Shown one piece after another: positions 16,768-23,351 of a DNA stretch of 34,955 nucleotides. Both the position numbers and the translations under genes were made by a program. The stretch's first letter is position 1. Each line of letters opens with the position of its first letter. The notes beneath the pieces were generated by a model. The model was given only the letters and a program-made list of their open reading frames with translations. It was not told where the DNA came from and did no database searches. Source of the DNA: a virus; the IMG/VR virus record IMGVR_UViG_3300032224_000087, positions 1 through 34,955 of that record. The stretch is one strand, 5' to 3'.

Positions 16768-16977
16768 ATGAGCAACGAAATTGACCCAATACAATACGGA
16801 CAACTTATAGCCCAAGTGCAAAACCTACAAGATAAGGTAGATAGCATGGAAACAGATATAAAGTCGCTCCTAGAGCTTGCAAATAAGTCTAAAGGTGGCT
16901 TCTGGGCAGGAATGGCTATTGCCTCTGCTATCGGTGGCTTTATAACATTTGTAACTAATCATTGGTTAGGTAGATGA
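16768..16977 (+). CDS. XhlA-like / holin-like membrane protein, 69 aa
   Basis: Residues 10-38 form a short coiled coil (QLIAQVQNLQDKVDSMETDI), followed by one transmembrane segment at about 45-65 and a short basic end (WLGR). This is the build of XhlA-type haemolysin/holin accessory proteins, which act with a holin at lysis. It lies at the start of the lysis region and overlaps the next gene by 4 bases. It may also serve as a fibre-independent membrane anchor; the lysis role is inferred from build and position. Confidence 0.65.
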   Translation: MSNEIDPIQYGQLIAQVQNLQDKVDSMETDIKSLLELANKSKGGFWAGMAIASAIGGFITFVTNHWLGR

Positions 16978-17303
16978 AAGTCCTTGCTTACTTTACAGTT
17001 TTAGTAATATTTTGGTTATTCTTAATTGATACGCCTTATGCTAAAGACCTTGTAAAAGAAATGGTTATGGTTACAGAAGCAGGTGAAATAGTATTAACTA
17101 CAGAAGAGTGTGTCTTTAAAAAAGAAGGCTTACAAGGTTACGACTATGCTGCCTACGCAACTGACAAAGGTCATCCTAACCATGAAGGTTGCTGGAAGTC
17201 TGATAGTTATGAAGGTAAGCACGCAGTATTTATATTCTTTCCAGAGATAAACCAAACAGCAGTATTTGACGCTAAACTATTTCATCCTAAAGCTACTATA
17301 TGA
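16974..17303 (+). CDS. Secreted or membrane-anchored protein, 109 aa
   Basis: An N-terminal hydrophobic stretch (LAYFTVLVIFWLFLIDTPYA, residues 4-23) is a signal peptide or anchor; YAKD may be a signal peptidase I site. The remainder, about 85 residues, is polar with two cysteines (C45 and C71) that could form a disulphide. It would act in the periplasm. It overlaps both neighbours by 4 bases. A spanin-like or peptidoglycan-related role is possible but not supported by a motif. Confidence 0.65.
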   Translation: MKVLAYFTVLVIFWLFLIDTPYAKDLVKEMVMVTEAGEIVLTTEECVFKKEGLQGYDYAAYATDKGHPNHEGCWKSDSYEGKHAVFIFFPEINQTAVFDAKLFHPKATI

Positions 17304-17659
17304 CATTCATCACAGAGAACAACATTGCCAATCTTTATTCGGCTTTGATAGAGTTCCCTGTATTTGACGAGTATAAGTTACCCCCATCATCCAAAGTAGA
17401 TTTTGTTATAGTTAATGACCCAGAAATGTATGGTCAGTATGAGCCTCCAGAACAAGGTGAGACTCATGTTATTACAATAAGCACAGCTAAATGCAGTCAT
17501 CTTGATACCGTTATGAAAACACTATGCCATGAAATTATACATATGTGTATTTATTTAGAAACACCTAAAACAGAAAAATATACTAGCCACAAAGGTTTAT
17601 TCTTAAAACTACAAAAACGTGTTGCTAATCATCTTGGCTTTGACCCAAAGGAATTATAA
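17300..17659 (+). CDS. SprT-like zinc metallopeptidase
   Basis: A 119-residue protein with the zinc-protease motif HEIIH (H77, E78, H81) and a third His at H97 in YTSHKGLFLKL, the spacing found in SprT/Spartan-like enzymes. The N-terminal part is a beta/alpha lead-in. It is shorter than cellular SprT proteins (about 165 residues) and carries no zinc ribbon. Overlap with both neighbours places it in the late operon. Substrate unknown; head maturation, DNA-protein crosslink repair or cell-wall protein cleavage are options. Confidence 0.8.
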   Translation: MTFITENNIANLYSALIEFPVFDEYKLPPSSKVDFVIVNDPEMYGQYEPPEQGETHVITISTAKCSHLDTVMKTLCHEIIHMCIYLETPKTEKYTSHKGLFLKLQKRVANHLGFDPKEL

Positions 17660-18165
17660 TGGATTTAACAGAACTTTTAAAGAATATAAATTTATTAGCT
17701 CCACCAAGAGCATCTATAGGTAATGATAATTTAAATGTTAATGCTTATACTAATCCAACATTAGGTGCTAATGCTAATGCAACACAACCTACTGATATGG
17801 GTTTATTAAGTGCTACTATAGGTAAAAATATTAATGAGCCATCATATAAAGATGTAGCTTTAAATAGAGAAAATATGCGTTATGGAGTTACAAAACAAGC
17901 AAGTGATACTGCACCATATGCACAATACACAGACCCAAATATTATAGTAAGAGCTATGGGAGGCAATAACCCAAATGTGCAAGGCAACTACATGACTGAT
18001 TTAATGGGTGGTAAAGCTAGTGTAGGTGGTCAATATGACGCATCTGGACTATCTGCAATGGCAGCATATCAAAAGAAATTAGCAGACGATTGGCTATTAA
18101 ATACTTATTTACAAGCTAACCCTTATGCACATTCAGCAAATGTTACAATAGGTAAAAACTTTTAA
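17659..18165 (+). CDS. Hypothetical virion-region protein, 168 aa
   Basis: Asn/Ala/Gly-rich, without clear domains. It opens with a hydrophobic helix (MDLTELLKNINLLAPPR) and ends with KASVGGQYDASGLSAMAAYQ and a terminal NVTIGKNF, which looks like a beta strand with a closing aromatic residue. It overlaps the metallopeptidase by one base and precedes the holin by nine bases. Could be a small structural protein or the natural substrate of the adjacent protease. I do not recognise it. Confidence 0.6.
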   Translation: MDLTELLKNINLLAPPRASIGNDNLNVNAYTNPTLGANANATQPTDMGLLSATIGKNINEPSYKDVALNRENMRYGVTKQASDTAPYAQYTDPNIIVRAMGGNNPNVQGNYMTDLMGGKASVGGQYDASGLSAMAAYQKKLADDWLLNTYLQANPYAHSANVTIGKNF

Positions 18166-18174
18166 GGAGTTACA

Positions 18175-18564
18175 ATGTTTGGTTCAATCATATCTTTAAT
18201 TTTACCAGCCCTAGTCCCAGCATTTGCTGATGGTGCTAGAGGTCTTATAGCCAAGTTTACAGGTGGTGCAGGTGGACAACCACAGAACATGACAGAACGT
18301 ATAGAGCTTATGAAAGCAGAAGCTGAAAAACTACAGGCTTTAGCTGCATTAGATAACCCAACTGGTGAACCTTCTAAATGGATTATAGACCTTCGTGCTT
18401 CATTCAGATATATTATTATTAGTGCCATCATGTTATTTACTGCTGTTGTGGTATTTAATCCAGATGTTGTTGGTGCGTCTGTAGTAGCAGTATTCCTTGA
18501 CATGACTGGAGCTTGTATGTCTTTTGTTATTGGCGAAAGAATGTACTTGACACTTAAAAAATGA
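18175..18564 (+). CDS. Holin (GTA_holin_3TM-like)
   Basis: A 129-residue protein with an N-terminal hydrophobic helix (GSIISLILPALVPAFADG), a charged middle (MTERIELMKAEAEKLQALAA), then two hydrophobic segments at about 78-96 and 100-120 around FNPDVVGAS. The PSKWIIDLRASFRY stretch before the second membrane helix is typical of the three-TM holin family first noted in gene transfer agents. It would form the inner-membrane lesion that starts lysis. Ribosome site AAGGAG is 6 bases upstream. Its stop overlaps the next ATG. Confidence 0.8.
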   Translation: MFGSIISLILPALVPAFADGARGLIAKFTGGAGGQPQNMTERIELMKAEAEKLQALAALDNPTGEPSKWIIDLRASFRYIIISAIMLFTAVVVFNPDVVGASVVAVFLDMTGACMSFVIGERMYLTLKK

Positions 18565-18728
18565 TTGTATTAAACATATTAAACTTTATCGGTTTATCTA
18601 TACTTAAATTACTCGTAGTAGGAATGTTATTCTTGGCTATGGGTATGTCCCTTGTATTCCTATCTGTTATGGAATATCTCACAAAAGCATTAAATTATCT
18701 AAACGATATCTATGAAAATCAAAATTAA
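18561..18728 (+). CDS. Small membrane protein in lysis cassette, 55 aa
   Basis: ATG at 18561 overlaps the holin stop (ATGA). The product has a long hydrophobic stretch (ILKLLVVGMLFLAMGMSLVF, within residues 14-35) followed by a polar end (EYLTKALNYLNDIYENQN). No Shine-Dalgarno is needed if translation is coupled. It overlaps the next gene by 17 bases. A second holin, antiholin or inner-membrane spanin are possible. Confidence 0.65.
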   Translation: MIVLNILNFIGLSILKLLVVGMLFLAMGMSLVFLSVMEYLTKALNYLNDIYENQN

Positions 18729-19101
18729 GCGTTACGAATTTAAAGACACATACACAGTAGGTCGTATGTATATCAATGATGTTTATTTCTGCTATACCCT
18801 TGAAGATAAGGTTAGAGAAGGAGCAAAAGTAGATGGACAAACAGCTATTCCTAATGGCACTTACTCTGTCATTATTGATGTTTCTACTCGTTTTGGTAAG
18901 CAACTTCCCCATATACTAGATGTTCCTAATTTTACAGGTGTAAGAATACACTCTGGTAATACATCTAAAGACACAGAAGGATGTATCTTGCTAGGTCATA
19001 CATACGCAGGTAAAGACTTCATAGGTAATTCTAAATTAGCGTTTGATGTATTCTTTAATAAACTGCAAGAATCTAAAACATCAACCATTGAAATATGCTA
19101 G
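18712..19101 (+). CDS. DUF5675 protein, likely YkuD-like cell-wall enzyme
   Basis: A 129-residue protein matching the DUF5675 pattern: FKDTYTVGRMYIND, FCYTLEDKVRE, GQTAIPNGTYSVIIDVS, then the core IHSGNTSKDTEGCILLG (H80, C91). The His...(S/T)xGC spacing resembles the active site of YkuD L,D-transpeptidase-like folds. In phages this family is found in lysis cassettes and is thought to act on peptidoglycan. There is no signal peptide, so export depends on the holin. It lies between two micro membrane proteins, overlapping both. Confidence 0.82.
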   Translation: MKIKIKRYEFKDTYTVGRMYINDVYFCYTLEDKVREGAKVDGQTAIPNGTYSVIIDVSTRFGKQLPHILDVPNFTGVRIHSGNTSKDTEGCILLGHTYAGKDFIGNSKLAFDVFFNKLQESKTSTIEIC

Positions 19102-19193
19102 AGTATTTAATCTGTGATGTGCTATGTGCATTAGACCATTTAAAGTATGTATTACTATTTTTATGTGTATTTATCGTATATAATAAAATATGA
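19095..19193 (+). CDS. Micro membrane protein, 32 aa
   Basis: ATG at 19095 overlaps the DUF5675 stop (ATGCTAG) and its TGA overlaps the next ATG (ATGA at 19190). The product MLEYLICDVLCALDHLKYVL is followed by LFLCVFIVYNKI, one membrane-spanning segment with two or three Cys. Tight overlaps on both sides favour a real gene, but there is no Shine-Dalgarno. It could be a lysis accessory protein. Confidence 0.45.
   Translation: MLEYLICDVLCALDHLKYVLLFLCVFIVYNKI
19179..19184 (+). promoter_or_regulatory. TATAAT box just before the endonuclease VII gene
   Basis: A perfect TATAAT (within TATATAAT) ends five bases before the ATG at 19190; no convincing -35 is visible. As with the other HNH gene, a transcript from here would be nearly leaderless, and the gene has no Shine-Dalgarno. 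Confidence 0.4.
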
Positions 19194-19579
19194 CAAAAAC
19201 ATGCAAAATATGTTTAACAGAAAAAAATCAATCTGAATTTTATTATGGAACATTAACTTGTAAACCATGTTATAACAAAAAATCTATAGTATGGACTAAA
19301 GCCAATCCAGATAAGGTAAAGGCTTCTAGGCGTAAATCTAAATTAAAAGATAAATACGGTATTTCTATAGAAGATTATGATACAATGTATGCAGAGCAAA
19401 ATGGTGTTTGTTACATCTGCAGCAAAGAACATTTACGTAGACCTTTAAACGTAGACCATTGTCATAAAACAGGTAAAGTAAGAAAATTACTTTGTGATAA
19501 ATGTAATATGGCTTTAGGTTTAATAGATGACTCCATTGTGCTTTTAGATAAAATGAAACAATATTTAAAAGACAATTAA
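19190..19579 (+). CDS. Recombination endonuclease VII-like HNH nuclease
   Basis: A 129-residue protein with an N-terminal CxxC pair (C5/C8, C24/C27), then the endonuclease VII domain: YGISIEDYDTMYAEQNGVCY, C74/C77, LNVDHCHKTGKVRKLLC with D89-H90-x-H92, and CDKCNMALG (C102/C105/N106). T4 endonuclease VII resolves branched DNA, but free-standing copies of this family commonly act as homing nucleases. Lack of a ribosome site, its own TATAAT box and insertion just before the exonuclease gene favour a mobile HNH gene. Confidence 0.85.
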   Translation: MTKTCKICLTEKNQSEFYYGTLTCKPCYNKKSIVWTKANPDKVKASRRKSKLKDKYGISIEDYDTMYAEQNGVCYICSKEHLRRPLNVDHCHKTGKVRKLLCDKCNMALGLIDDSIVLLDKMKQYLKDN

Positions 19580-19592
19580 CAAGGAGAATATC

Positions 19593-20330
19593 ATCAAGAT
19601 TTTACTCATAGATATAGAAACAAGTCCTTTAACTGCACACTGCTGGGGATTGTTTGACCAAAACATTTCAATAAATCAAGTATTAGAATCATCTTATACG
19701 CTTTGTTATTCAGCTAAATGGTACGGTGAATCTAAAATCATGTTTGATTCCATTCACAAGACTTCTAAAGAACACATGCTACAAAGTGTTCATGCCCTTT
19801 TAAACGAATCTGACGCAGTCGTACATTATAATGGCAGTCGCTTTGATATTCCAGTCCTTAATAAAGACTTTTTACTCTCTGGCATGCCTCCTCCTGCACC
19901 ATCAAAACAAATTGACTTATTGCAAGTAGCTCGTAGACAGTTTAGGTTTGTATCTAACAAACTAGATTTTGTATCGCAACAATTAGGATTAGGTCAAAAG
20001 ACTAATCACGAAGGTCATACATTGTGGGTTAAATGTATGAATGGTGACCGTAAAGCGTGGAAGACAATGGAAGAATACAATAAGAATGATGTTATATTAC
20101 TTGAGAAAGTCTATGATAAGTTTAAAGGTTGGATTAAACAACATCCAAATCATAATGCGTATTCTACAAATTTATGCTGCCCTAATTGCGCATCACGCAA
20201 ATTAAATTCAAGAGGTACACAAAGAAGTAGGACTGCTATATACCAAAGATTCCAATGTCAAGATTGTGGGTCGTGGGCAAGGTCTGTTAAGTCAGAGAAG
20301 ATTGCCAAAGACTCTGTAGTAACCATTTAA
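19593..20330 (+). CDS. DEDDy 3'-5' exonuclease with zinc ribbon, non-ATG (ATC) start
   Basis: Catalytic motifs are all present when reading from ATC at 19593: DIE (D7, E9), HYNGSRFDIPVL (D85) and YNKNDV (Y162, D166), the DnaQ-type DEDDy set. A C-terminal zinc ribbon follows (C196/C199 and C222/C225). AAGGAG at 19581-19586 is six bases before this ATC. No ATG, GTG or TTG exists upstream of the first motif; the TTG at 19650 would remove D7 and E9. The family normally begins MKILLIDIET, exactly matching (ATC)KILLIDIET here. It may proofread, degrade host DNA or process recombination ends. Confidence 0.82.
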   Translation: MKILLIDIETSPLTAHCWGLFDQNISINQVLESSYTLCYSAKWYGESKIMFDSIHKTSKEHMLQSVHALLNESDAVVHYNGSRFDIPVLNKDFLLSGMPPPAPSKQIDLLQVARRQFRFVSNKLDFVSQQLGLGQKTNHEGHTLWVKCMNGDRKAWKTMEEYNKNDVILLEKVYDKFKGWIKQHPNHNAYSTNLCCPNCASRKLNSRGTQRSRTAIYQRFQCQDCGSWARSVKSEKIAKDSVVTI

Positions 20331-20337
20331 GGATTAT

Positions 20338-20511
20338 ATGTCACTAACACCTCAACAAATAGTTAATCACATGGTAGGTAAAACAATCTTATCATGTGAG
20401 TTAGATTACGAAGATAACCTTATCATACTAGAAATAGATGATGGAAGTTATATAGAGATAGCTGGTGAAGACTTATCTATCTATGCAGAGATACCACAGT
20501 TAGACGATTGA
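20338..20511 (+). CDS. Small acidic protein, 57 aa
   Basis: ATG at 20338, seven bases after the exonuclease stop, with AAGGAT upstream. The product starts MSLTPQQIVNHMVGKTILSC and is acidic (LEIDDGSYIEIAGEDLSIYA), probably a small beta-hairpin/helix protein. It ends the plus-strand late block and overlaps the 3' end of the convergent minus-strand gene by 31 bases. Function unknown. Confidence 0.65.
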   Translation: MSLTPQQIVNHMVGKTILSCELDYEDNLIILEIDDGSYIEIAGEDLSIYAEIPQLDD

Positions 20512-20861
20512 TACCAAGCATCAATAAAGTCTTTTAATCCTTCTATACCATTACCAAGTATTACAAGTTTGTCTTGGGTAACCTTATAAAAGCTATCTAC
20601 TTCAGTTCCTATATTGTCACTATATCCATTTATAACCACTACAGTAAACTTATCTTGGTCTGCTAATGCTTTTAAGAGTATCTTTTGACCTAAAGATATT
20701 TCCTCATTTGTGCGTTTCCACTCACCTACAAGAAAATTTCCATGTCTTTCAAAAACCATGTCAATATTAGATGGCATGGCTTTTGGATTATCTAATATAA
20801 CACCTCTTAAAAAACCAAAGTCCGTATGACTAGCATAAGAGTTACGCATTGCATTAGACAC
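20481..20861 (-). CDS. PD-(D/E)XK-like nuclease candidate, 126 aa
   Basis: Residues 30-60 show NIDMVFERHGNFLVGEWKR: an Asp on one strand followed by E-x-K on the next, then a helix with a Gln (EISLGQKILLKALAD). This is the core of the PD-(D/E)XK fold used by Holliday resolvases and restriction-type nucleases. The start is GTG at 20861, overlapping the preceding gene; ATG at 20849 is an alternative. It is the last gene of the minus-strand operon. The fold call is by motif only. Confidence 0.62.
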   Translation of the reverse strand: MSNAMRNSYASHTDFGFLRGVILDNPKAMPSNIDMVFERHGNFLVGEWKRTNEEISLGQKILLKALADQDKFTVVVINGYSDNIGTEVDSFYKVTQDKLVILGNGIEGLKDFIDAWYQSSNCGISA

Positions 20862-21006
20862 AAATAATCATATCCTTACCTGTAGTGCATACTGTTACAG
20901 TACCGTCAGGTGCAAAGATAGTGGTTGTATCAGCTAAAACACTTTCTGTTCCCCATATAGCTAATGCAGCCATTACAACAATAAATAGCCAGTAGATTTT
21001 ATTCAT
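20854..21006 (-). CDS. Small exported protein, 50 aa
   Basis: From ATG at 21006 to TAA at 20854: a signal peptide or anchor (MNKIYWLFIVVMAALAIWGT, residues 1-20, cleavage possible after VLA-D at about 26), then a short mature part with two Cys (TVTVCTTGKDMIICV), perhaps a disulphide hairpin. It overlaps the DUF3310 stop by 8 bases and the nuclease start by 8. Likely periplasmic; unknown role, perhaps superinfection exclusion. Confidence 0.65.
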   Translation of the reverse strand: MNKIYWLFIVVMAALAIWGTESVLADTTTIFAPDGTVTVCTTGKDMIICV

Positions 21007-21274
21007 CATCAATTCTCCCTAACATAGCTTCTAGTTCTGGTGGATTAGCAACTAATTCTTCTTTAGTAGCTTCTAATAATTTGTTCTTATACCAATCAGA
21101 CTTTTCCAAGTCTTGCTCTGGATGGTCTTTAAACGGATAGCGTAAGTCATACTTCAACTTACATCCCTTAAGATACCCAATATACTCTTCTTTACTTAAA
21201 CGACTTTTAATAATATCTATTGCTTGAATGCCTCCCACCAAATAATGTGGAGGGTTATTAACTAAATCAACCAT
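20999..21274 (-). CDS. DUF3310 protein
   Basis: A 91-residue protein with the family pattern NNPPHYLVGGIQAIDIIKSR, SKEEYIGYLKGCKLKYDLRY, then EQDLEKSDWYKNKLLE. DUF3310 proteins are common in phages, mostly beside nucleotide or replication genes, and may be small modifiers of the host; no activity is established. Ribosome site AAGGGG lies about ten bases upstream. It overlaps the next gene. Confidence 0.85.
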   Translation of the reverse strand: MVDLVNNPPHYLVGGIQAIDIIKSRLSKEEYIGYLKGCKLKYDLRYPFKDHPEQDLEKSDWYKNKLLEATKEELVANPPELEAMLGRIDDE

Positions 21275-21276
21275 TC

Positions 21277-21393
21277 TTATCCCCTTATAAAAAATAAATC
21301 AATTAATTGATACATTCCGTAAACGAACCATATCATTGAGAATACTACCATAAAATATATAATATAATCAATTACTTTTAATATCCTATCCAT
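21277..21393 (-). CDS. Micro membrane protein, 38 aa
   Basis: From ATG at 21393 (overlapping the preceding gene's end by 16 bases) to TAA at 21277. The product MDRILKVIDYIIYFMVVFSM continues IWFVYGMYQLIDLFFIRG: a charged N-terminus and one membrane span. It stops 3 bases before the DUF3310 start, so the two are probably translated together. No family recognised. Confidence 0.55.
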   Translation of the reverse strand: MDRILKVIDYIIYFMVVFSMIWFVYGMYQLIDLFFIRG

Positions 21394-21632
21394 TTACCAT
21401 ACTCCCTTCCTACAGTTACAGATACATAGTTTCTATTCTTAAAGCGTTTATCTAGTTCATTATTATAAGTCCATTTAGGTAAAGTAAAATATCCTTGACT
21501 CTCTAAATACTTTAACCTAACCCTATTAGTAACACATCCTTGCACAATATCTTTAATACTGCAATTAGGATGTTCTTGTATAAAATTCACAATAAATTTT
21601 GCTTGTCTTTGGTCATCTAACTTTGTATACAT
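21378..21632 (-). CDS. Hypothetical winged-helix-like protein, 84 aa
   Basis: Residues 9-45 (QAKFIVNFIQEHPNCSIKDI, then GCVTNRVRLKYLESQGYF) read as helix-turn-helix with a wing, similar to small phage transcription regulators. The remainder is basic and aromatic. It overlaps the glycosyltransferase by one base. A DNA-binding role is a structural guess. Confidence 0.6.
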   Translation of the reverse strand: MYTKLDDQRQAKFIVNFIQEHPNCSIKDIVQGCVTNRVRLKYLESQGYFTLPKWTYNNELDKRFKNRNYVSVTVGREYGKWIGY

Positions 21633-22369
21633 TATACTAATCTCCCACTATATTGATAAGTTCCTGTATGGACTAACTGTGCCCATGCAGCTCCCCATAC
21701 CTTAATGCCATTGTCCCTAGCTAGTTTACAGAAATGATAATCTTCTGACAATAGTTTTTTTTCTTCATCAATGCTAGTGGCAAAATATTCTACTATTTCA
21801 TCACCTAAATCAGAATTGTTAGTAGTATCATTCATGTTATGAATATATTTAGGACACTTATCCTTTAACTTATTAAAGACATCACGCTTAATTACCATAA
21901 ATCCTGTACCACCATGTTTAATCTCAAAAGGCTTATCTAATGGAACAAGTTGTTCTTTTAAATCACCTACCATGTTGACTACATATTCACCTGTAAAATA
22001 TTTTAATTGATTTTCTGGCACATTCTTTTTAATAGCAAATGCTAGTGAGCCAAAGTTAATTTCTTTTTTAGGGTAAAGACCACAAATAATATCTACATCT
22101 GAATCAATCATCTTGAATAAATGCTCTGGATTAAAGTGAATATCAGCATCAATAAATATCATGTGAGTGCAATCTGACTTTAAAAAGTCATTGACTAATG
22201 TATTGCGACCACGAGTAATAAGACTTTCGTTGTATAGGAATGAAAAGTAAGCATCTATGTCTTTAGCAATAAGATGTGCCTGTAGGCTTAATATAGACTC
22301 CATATAAGTTCCATAACAAAGACCACCATACATAGGTGTTGCTATAAATAAATTAGGTTTAGAGTCCAT
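21632..22369 (-). CDS. GT-A type glycosyltransferase
   Basis: A 245-residue protein with a GT-A fold pattern: FIATPMYGGLCYGTYMES at the nucleotide-binding end, RGRNTLVNDFL, and the metal-binding FIDADIHF (DAD at 74-76). The later DYHFCKLARDNG and WAQLVHTGTY give the acceptor-side acidic residues and His. It has no signal peptide or membrane segment. Phage enzymes like this glucosylate DNA bases or alter host surface sugars; which applies here is not shown. It overlaps neighbours on both sides. Confidence 0.85.
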   Translation of the reverse strand: MDSKPNLFIATPMYGGLCYGTYMESILSLQAHLIAKDIDAYFSFLYNESLITRGRNTLVNDFLKSDCTHMIFIDADIHFNPEHLFKMIDSDVDIICGLYPKKEINFGSLAFAIKKNVPENQLKYFTGEYVVNMVGDLKEQLVPLDKPFEIKHGGTGFMVIKRDVFNKLKDKCPKYIHNMNDTTNNSDLGDEIVEYFATSIDEEKKLLSEDYHFCKLARDNGIKVWGAAWAQLVHTGTYQYSGRLV

Positions 22370-22589
22370 TATTAGCTTCCGTTAATCTTTTAGAATTGTA
22401 TTTTTTTACATTAGTTACTTTAGTAATATTTTTAGTATCTGCTATCAATGGTGTTACTGTAACATTGTGCATACTAGATTTTATTTGATTAAACCATGAA
22501 AGTTCAAAAGGTTCAAATCTTGATATTGTTGATGATATAAGCTTTCCTTTGCTATTAAATTCTTCTATAAGCCACGCTAACGGTTTCAT
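22359..22589 (-). CDS. Hypothetical protein, 76 aa
   Basis: Starts MKPLAWLIEEFNSKGKLIS, a pattern of small phage proteins with strand-turn-strand N-termini, then turns basic (KNITKVTNVKKYNSKRLTE). It overlaps the preceding gene by 4 bases and the glycosyltransferase by 11. No domain, metal site or membrane segment is visible. Unknown. Confidence 0.6.
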   Translation of the reverse strand: MKPLAWLIEEFNSKGKLISSTISRFEPFELSWFNQIKSSMHNVTVTPLIADTKNITKVTNVKKYNSKRLTEANNGL

Positions 22590-22717
22590 TTTTTATCCCA
22601 CCATTTTAAATATATTAAATATATTAAATATCCTATAGCACACAAAATTACTATTGGTATTATTTCAATTAATGCTGCTATATCTTCTGCTAACCAAAAT
22701 TTTATATATTCAATCAT
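22586..22717 (-). CDS. Micro membrane protein, 43 aa
   Basis: ATG at 22717 overlaps the cell-wall hydrolase stop; TGA at 22586 overlaps the next ATG. The product MIEYIKFWLAEDIAALIEII continues PIVILCAIGYLIYLIYLKWW and DKK, one long membrane span ending in Trp-Trp-Asp-Lys-Lys. Directly after a cell-wall hydrolase, it could be a holin-like partner. Confidence 0.6.
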   Translation of the reverse strand: MIEYIKFWLAEDIAALIEIIPIVILCAIGYLIYLIYLKWWDKK

Positions 22718-23097
22718 CAGTAAAATACCATCCTTCCTATTTTTGTTTTTTTGCGTTTACCAAACCATTGAGCTTTTGGCGTAATAGAATCATCATGGAA
22801 ATATAAAGCATCTGCAACTGGGTTAGTATGTTTATTAAAAATAATCGTATCAATAACCAAAAGTTTAGTTTCCAAATACGCCCTTTCATCAACTTTCCTA
22901 TGACTTTCATCTGTAACCCCAATGAACTGACCAGAAGCATAAACAACAGAGCATACATCACGACCCCAACGACCATCACGAACCCTATTACGTATAACAT
23001 TTATAATACCAATCCTTTCTTGTATGTTATGAGAACCCTCATGGTAAACACCTTGGGCATAACATGATATAGCCAATTCCAAATTTGACATATCCAT
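22717..23097 (-). CDS. SleB-type cell-wall hydrolase (endolysin candidate)
   Basis: A 126-residue enzyme of the SleB/Hydrolase_2 kind: CYAQGVYHEGSHNIQERIGI carries the catalytic Glu (E20), followed by VIRNRVRDGRWGRDVCSVVY, GQFIGV, and DALYFHDD near the C-terminus. The family cleaves glycan strands in peptidoglycan. ATG at 23097 has AGGAG ten bases upstream; a longer form from 23139 would overlap the SSB-like gene by 29 bases. There is no signal peptide. It is odd that it is in the DNA-metabolism operon, away from the other lysis genes. Confidence 0.82.
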   Translation of the reverse strand: MDMSNLELAISCYAQGVYHEGSHNIQERIGIINVIRNRVRDGRWGRDVCSVVYASGQFIGVTDESHRKVDERAYLETKLLVIDTIIFNKHTNPVADALYFHDDSITPKAQWFGKRKKTKIGRMVFY

Positions 23098-23110
23098 GCT
23101 AAAGATGCTC

Positions 23111-23350
23111 CTAGAAAGGAACATCTCCGTCATCTTCATTTACAGGTTTACTAGCACCAGCAGAGTTATTATCTTTTAACTGCACAGAACCACTAATAAA
23201 CTTACCTTTAGCACTTTCACGAATCCAACCACTAATTCTAAATTCAATACCATCTACATTAGCAGTGCCTGTGTAGTCTGGTCGTTTAGGATTATCACCT
23301 TTATCATTTTTAAATAATGCAAAGGTATTAGTATTATCATATTCAGCCAT
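23111..23350 (-). CDS. Single-strand DNA-binding-like protein, 79 aa
   Basis: Residues 22-60 (RPDYTGTANVDGIEFRISGW, then KGKFISGSVQLKD) form a small beta barrel-like pattern, and the C-terminus ends in acidic EDDGDVPF, the tail by which bacterial SSB and its phage analogues bind partner proteins. It lies with an annealase and an exonuclease. Ribosome site AAGGAG is clear. Alternative: a DUF-type DNA-binding protein with similar tail. Confidence 0.68.
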   Translation of the reverse strand: MAEYDNTNTFALFKNDKGDNPKRPDYTGTANVDGIEFRISGWIRESAKGKFISGSVQLKDNNSAGASKPVNEDDGDVPF

Positions 23351-23351
23351 C

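Noticed and set aside
19650-19652. TTG as start of the exonuclease
   Set aside because: It would remove the first catalytic motif; the ribosome site points to ATC at 19593.
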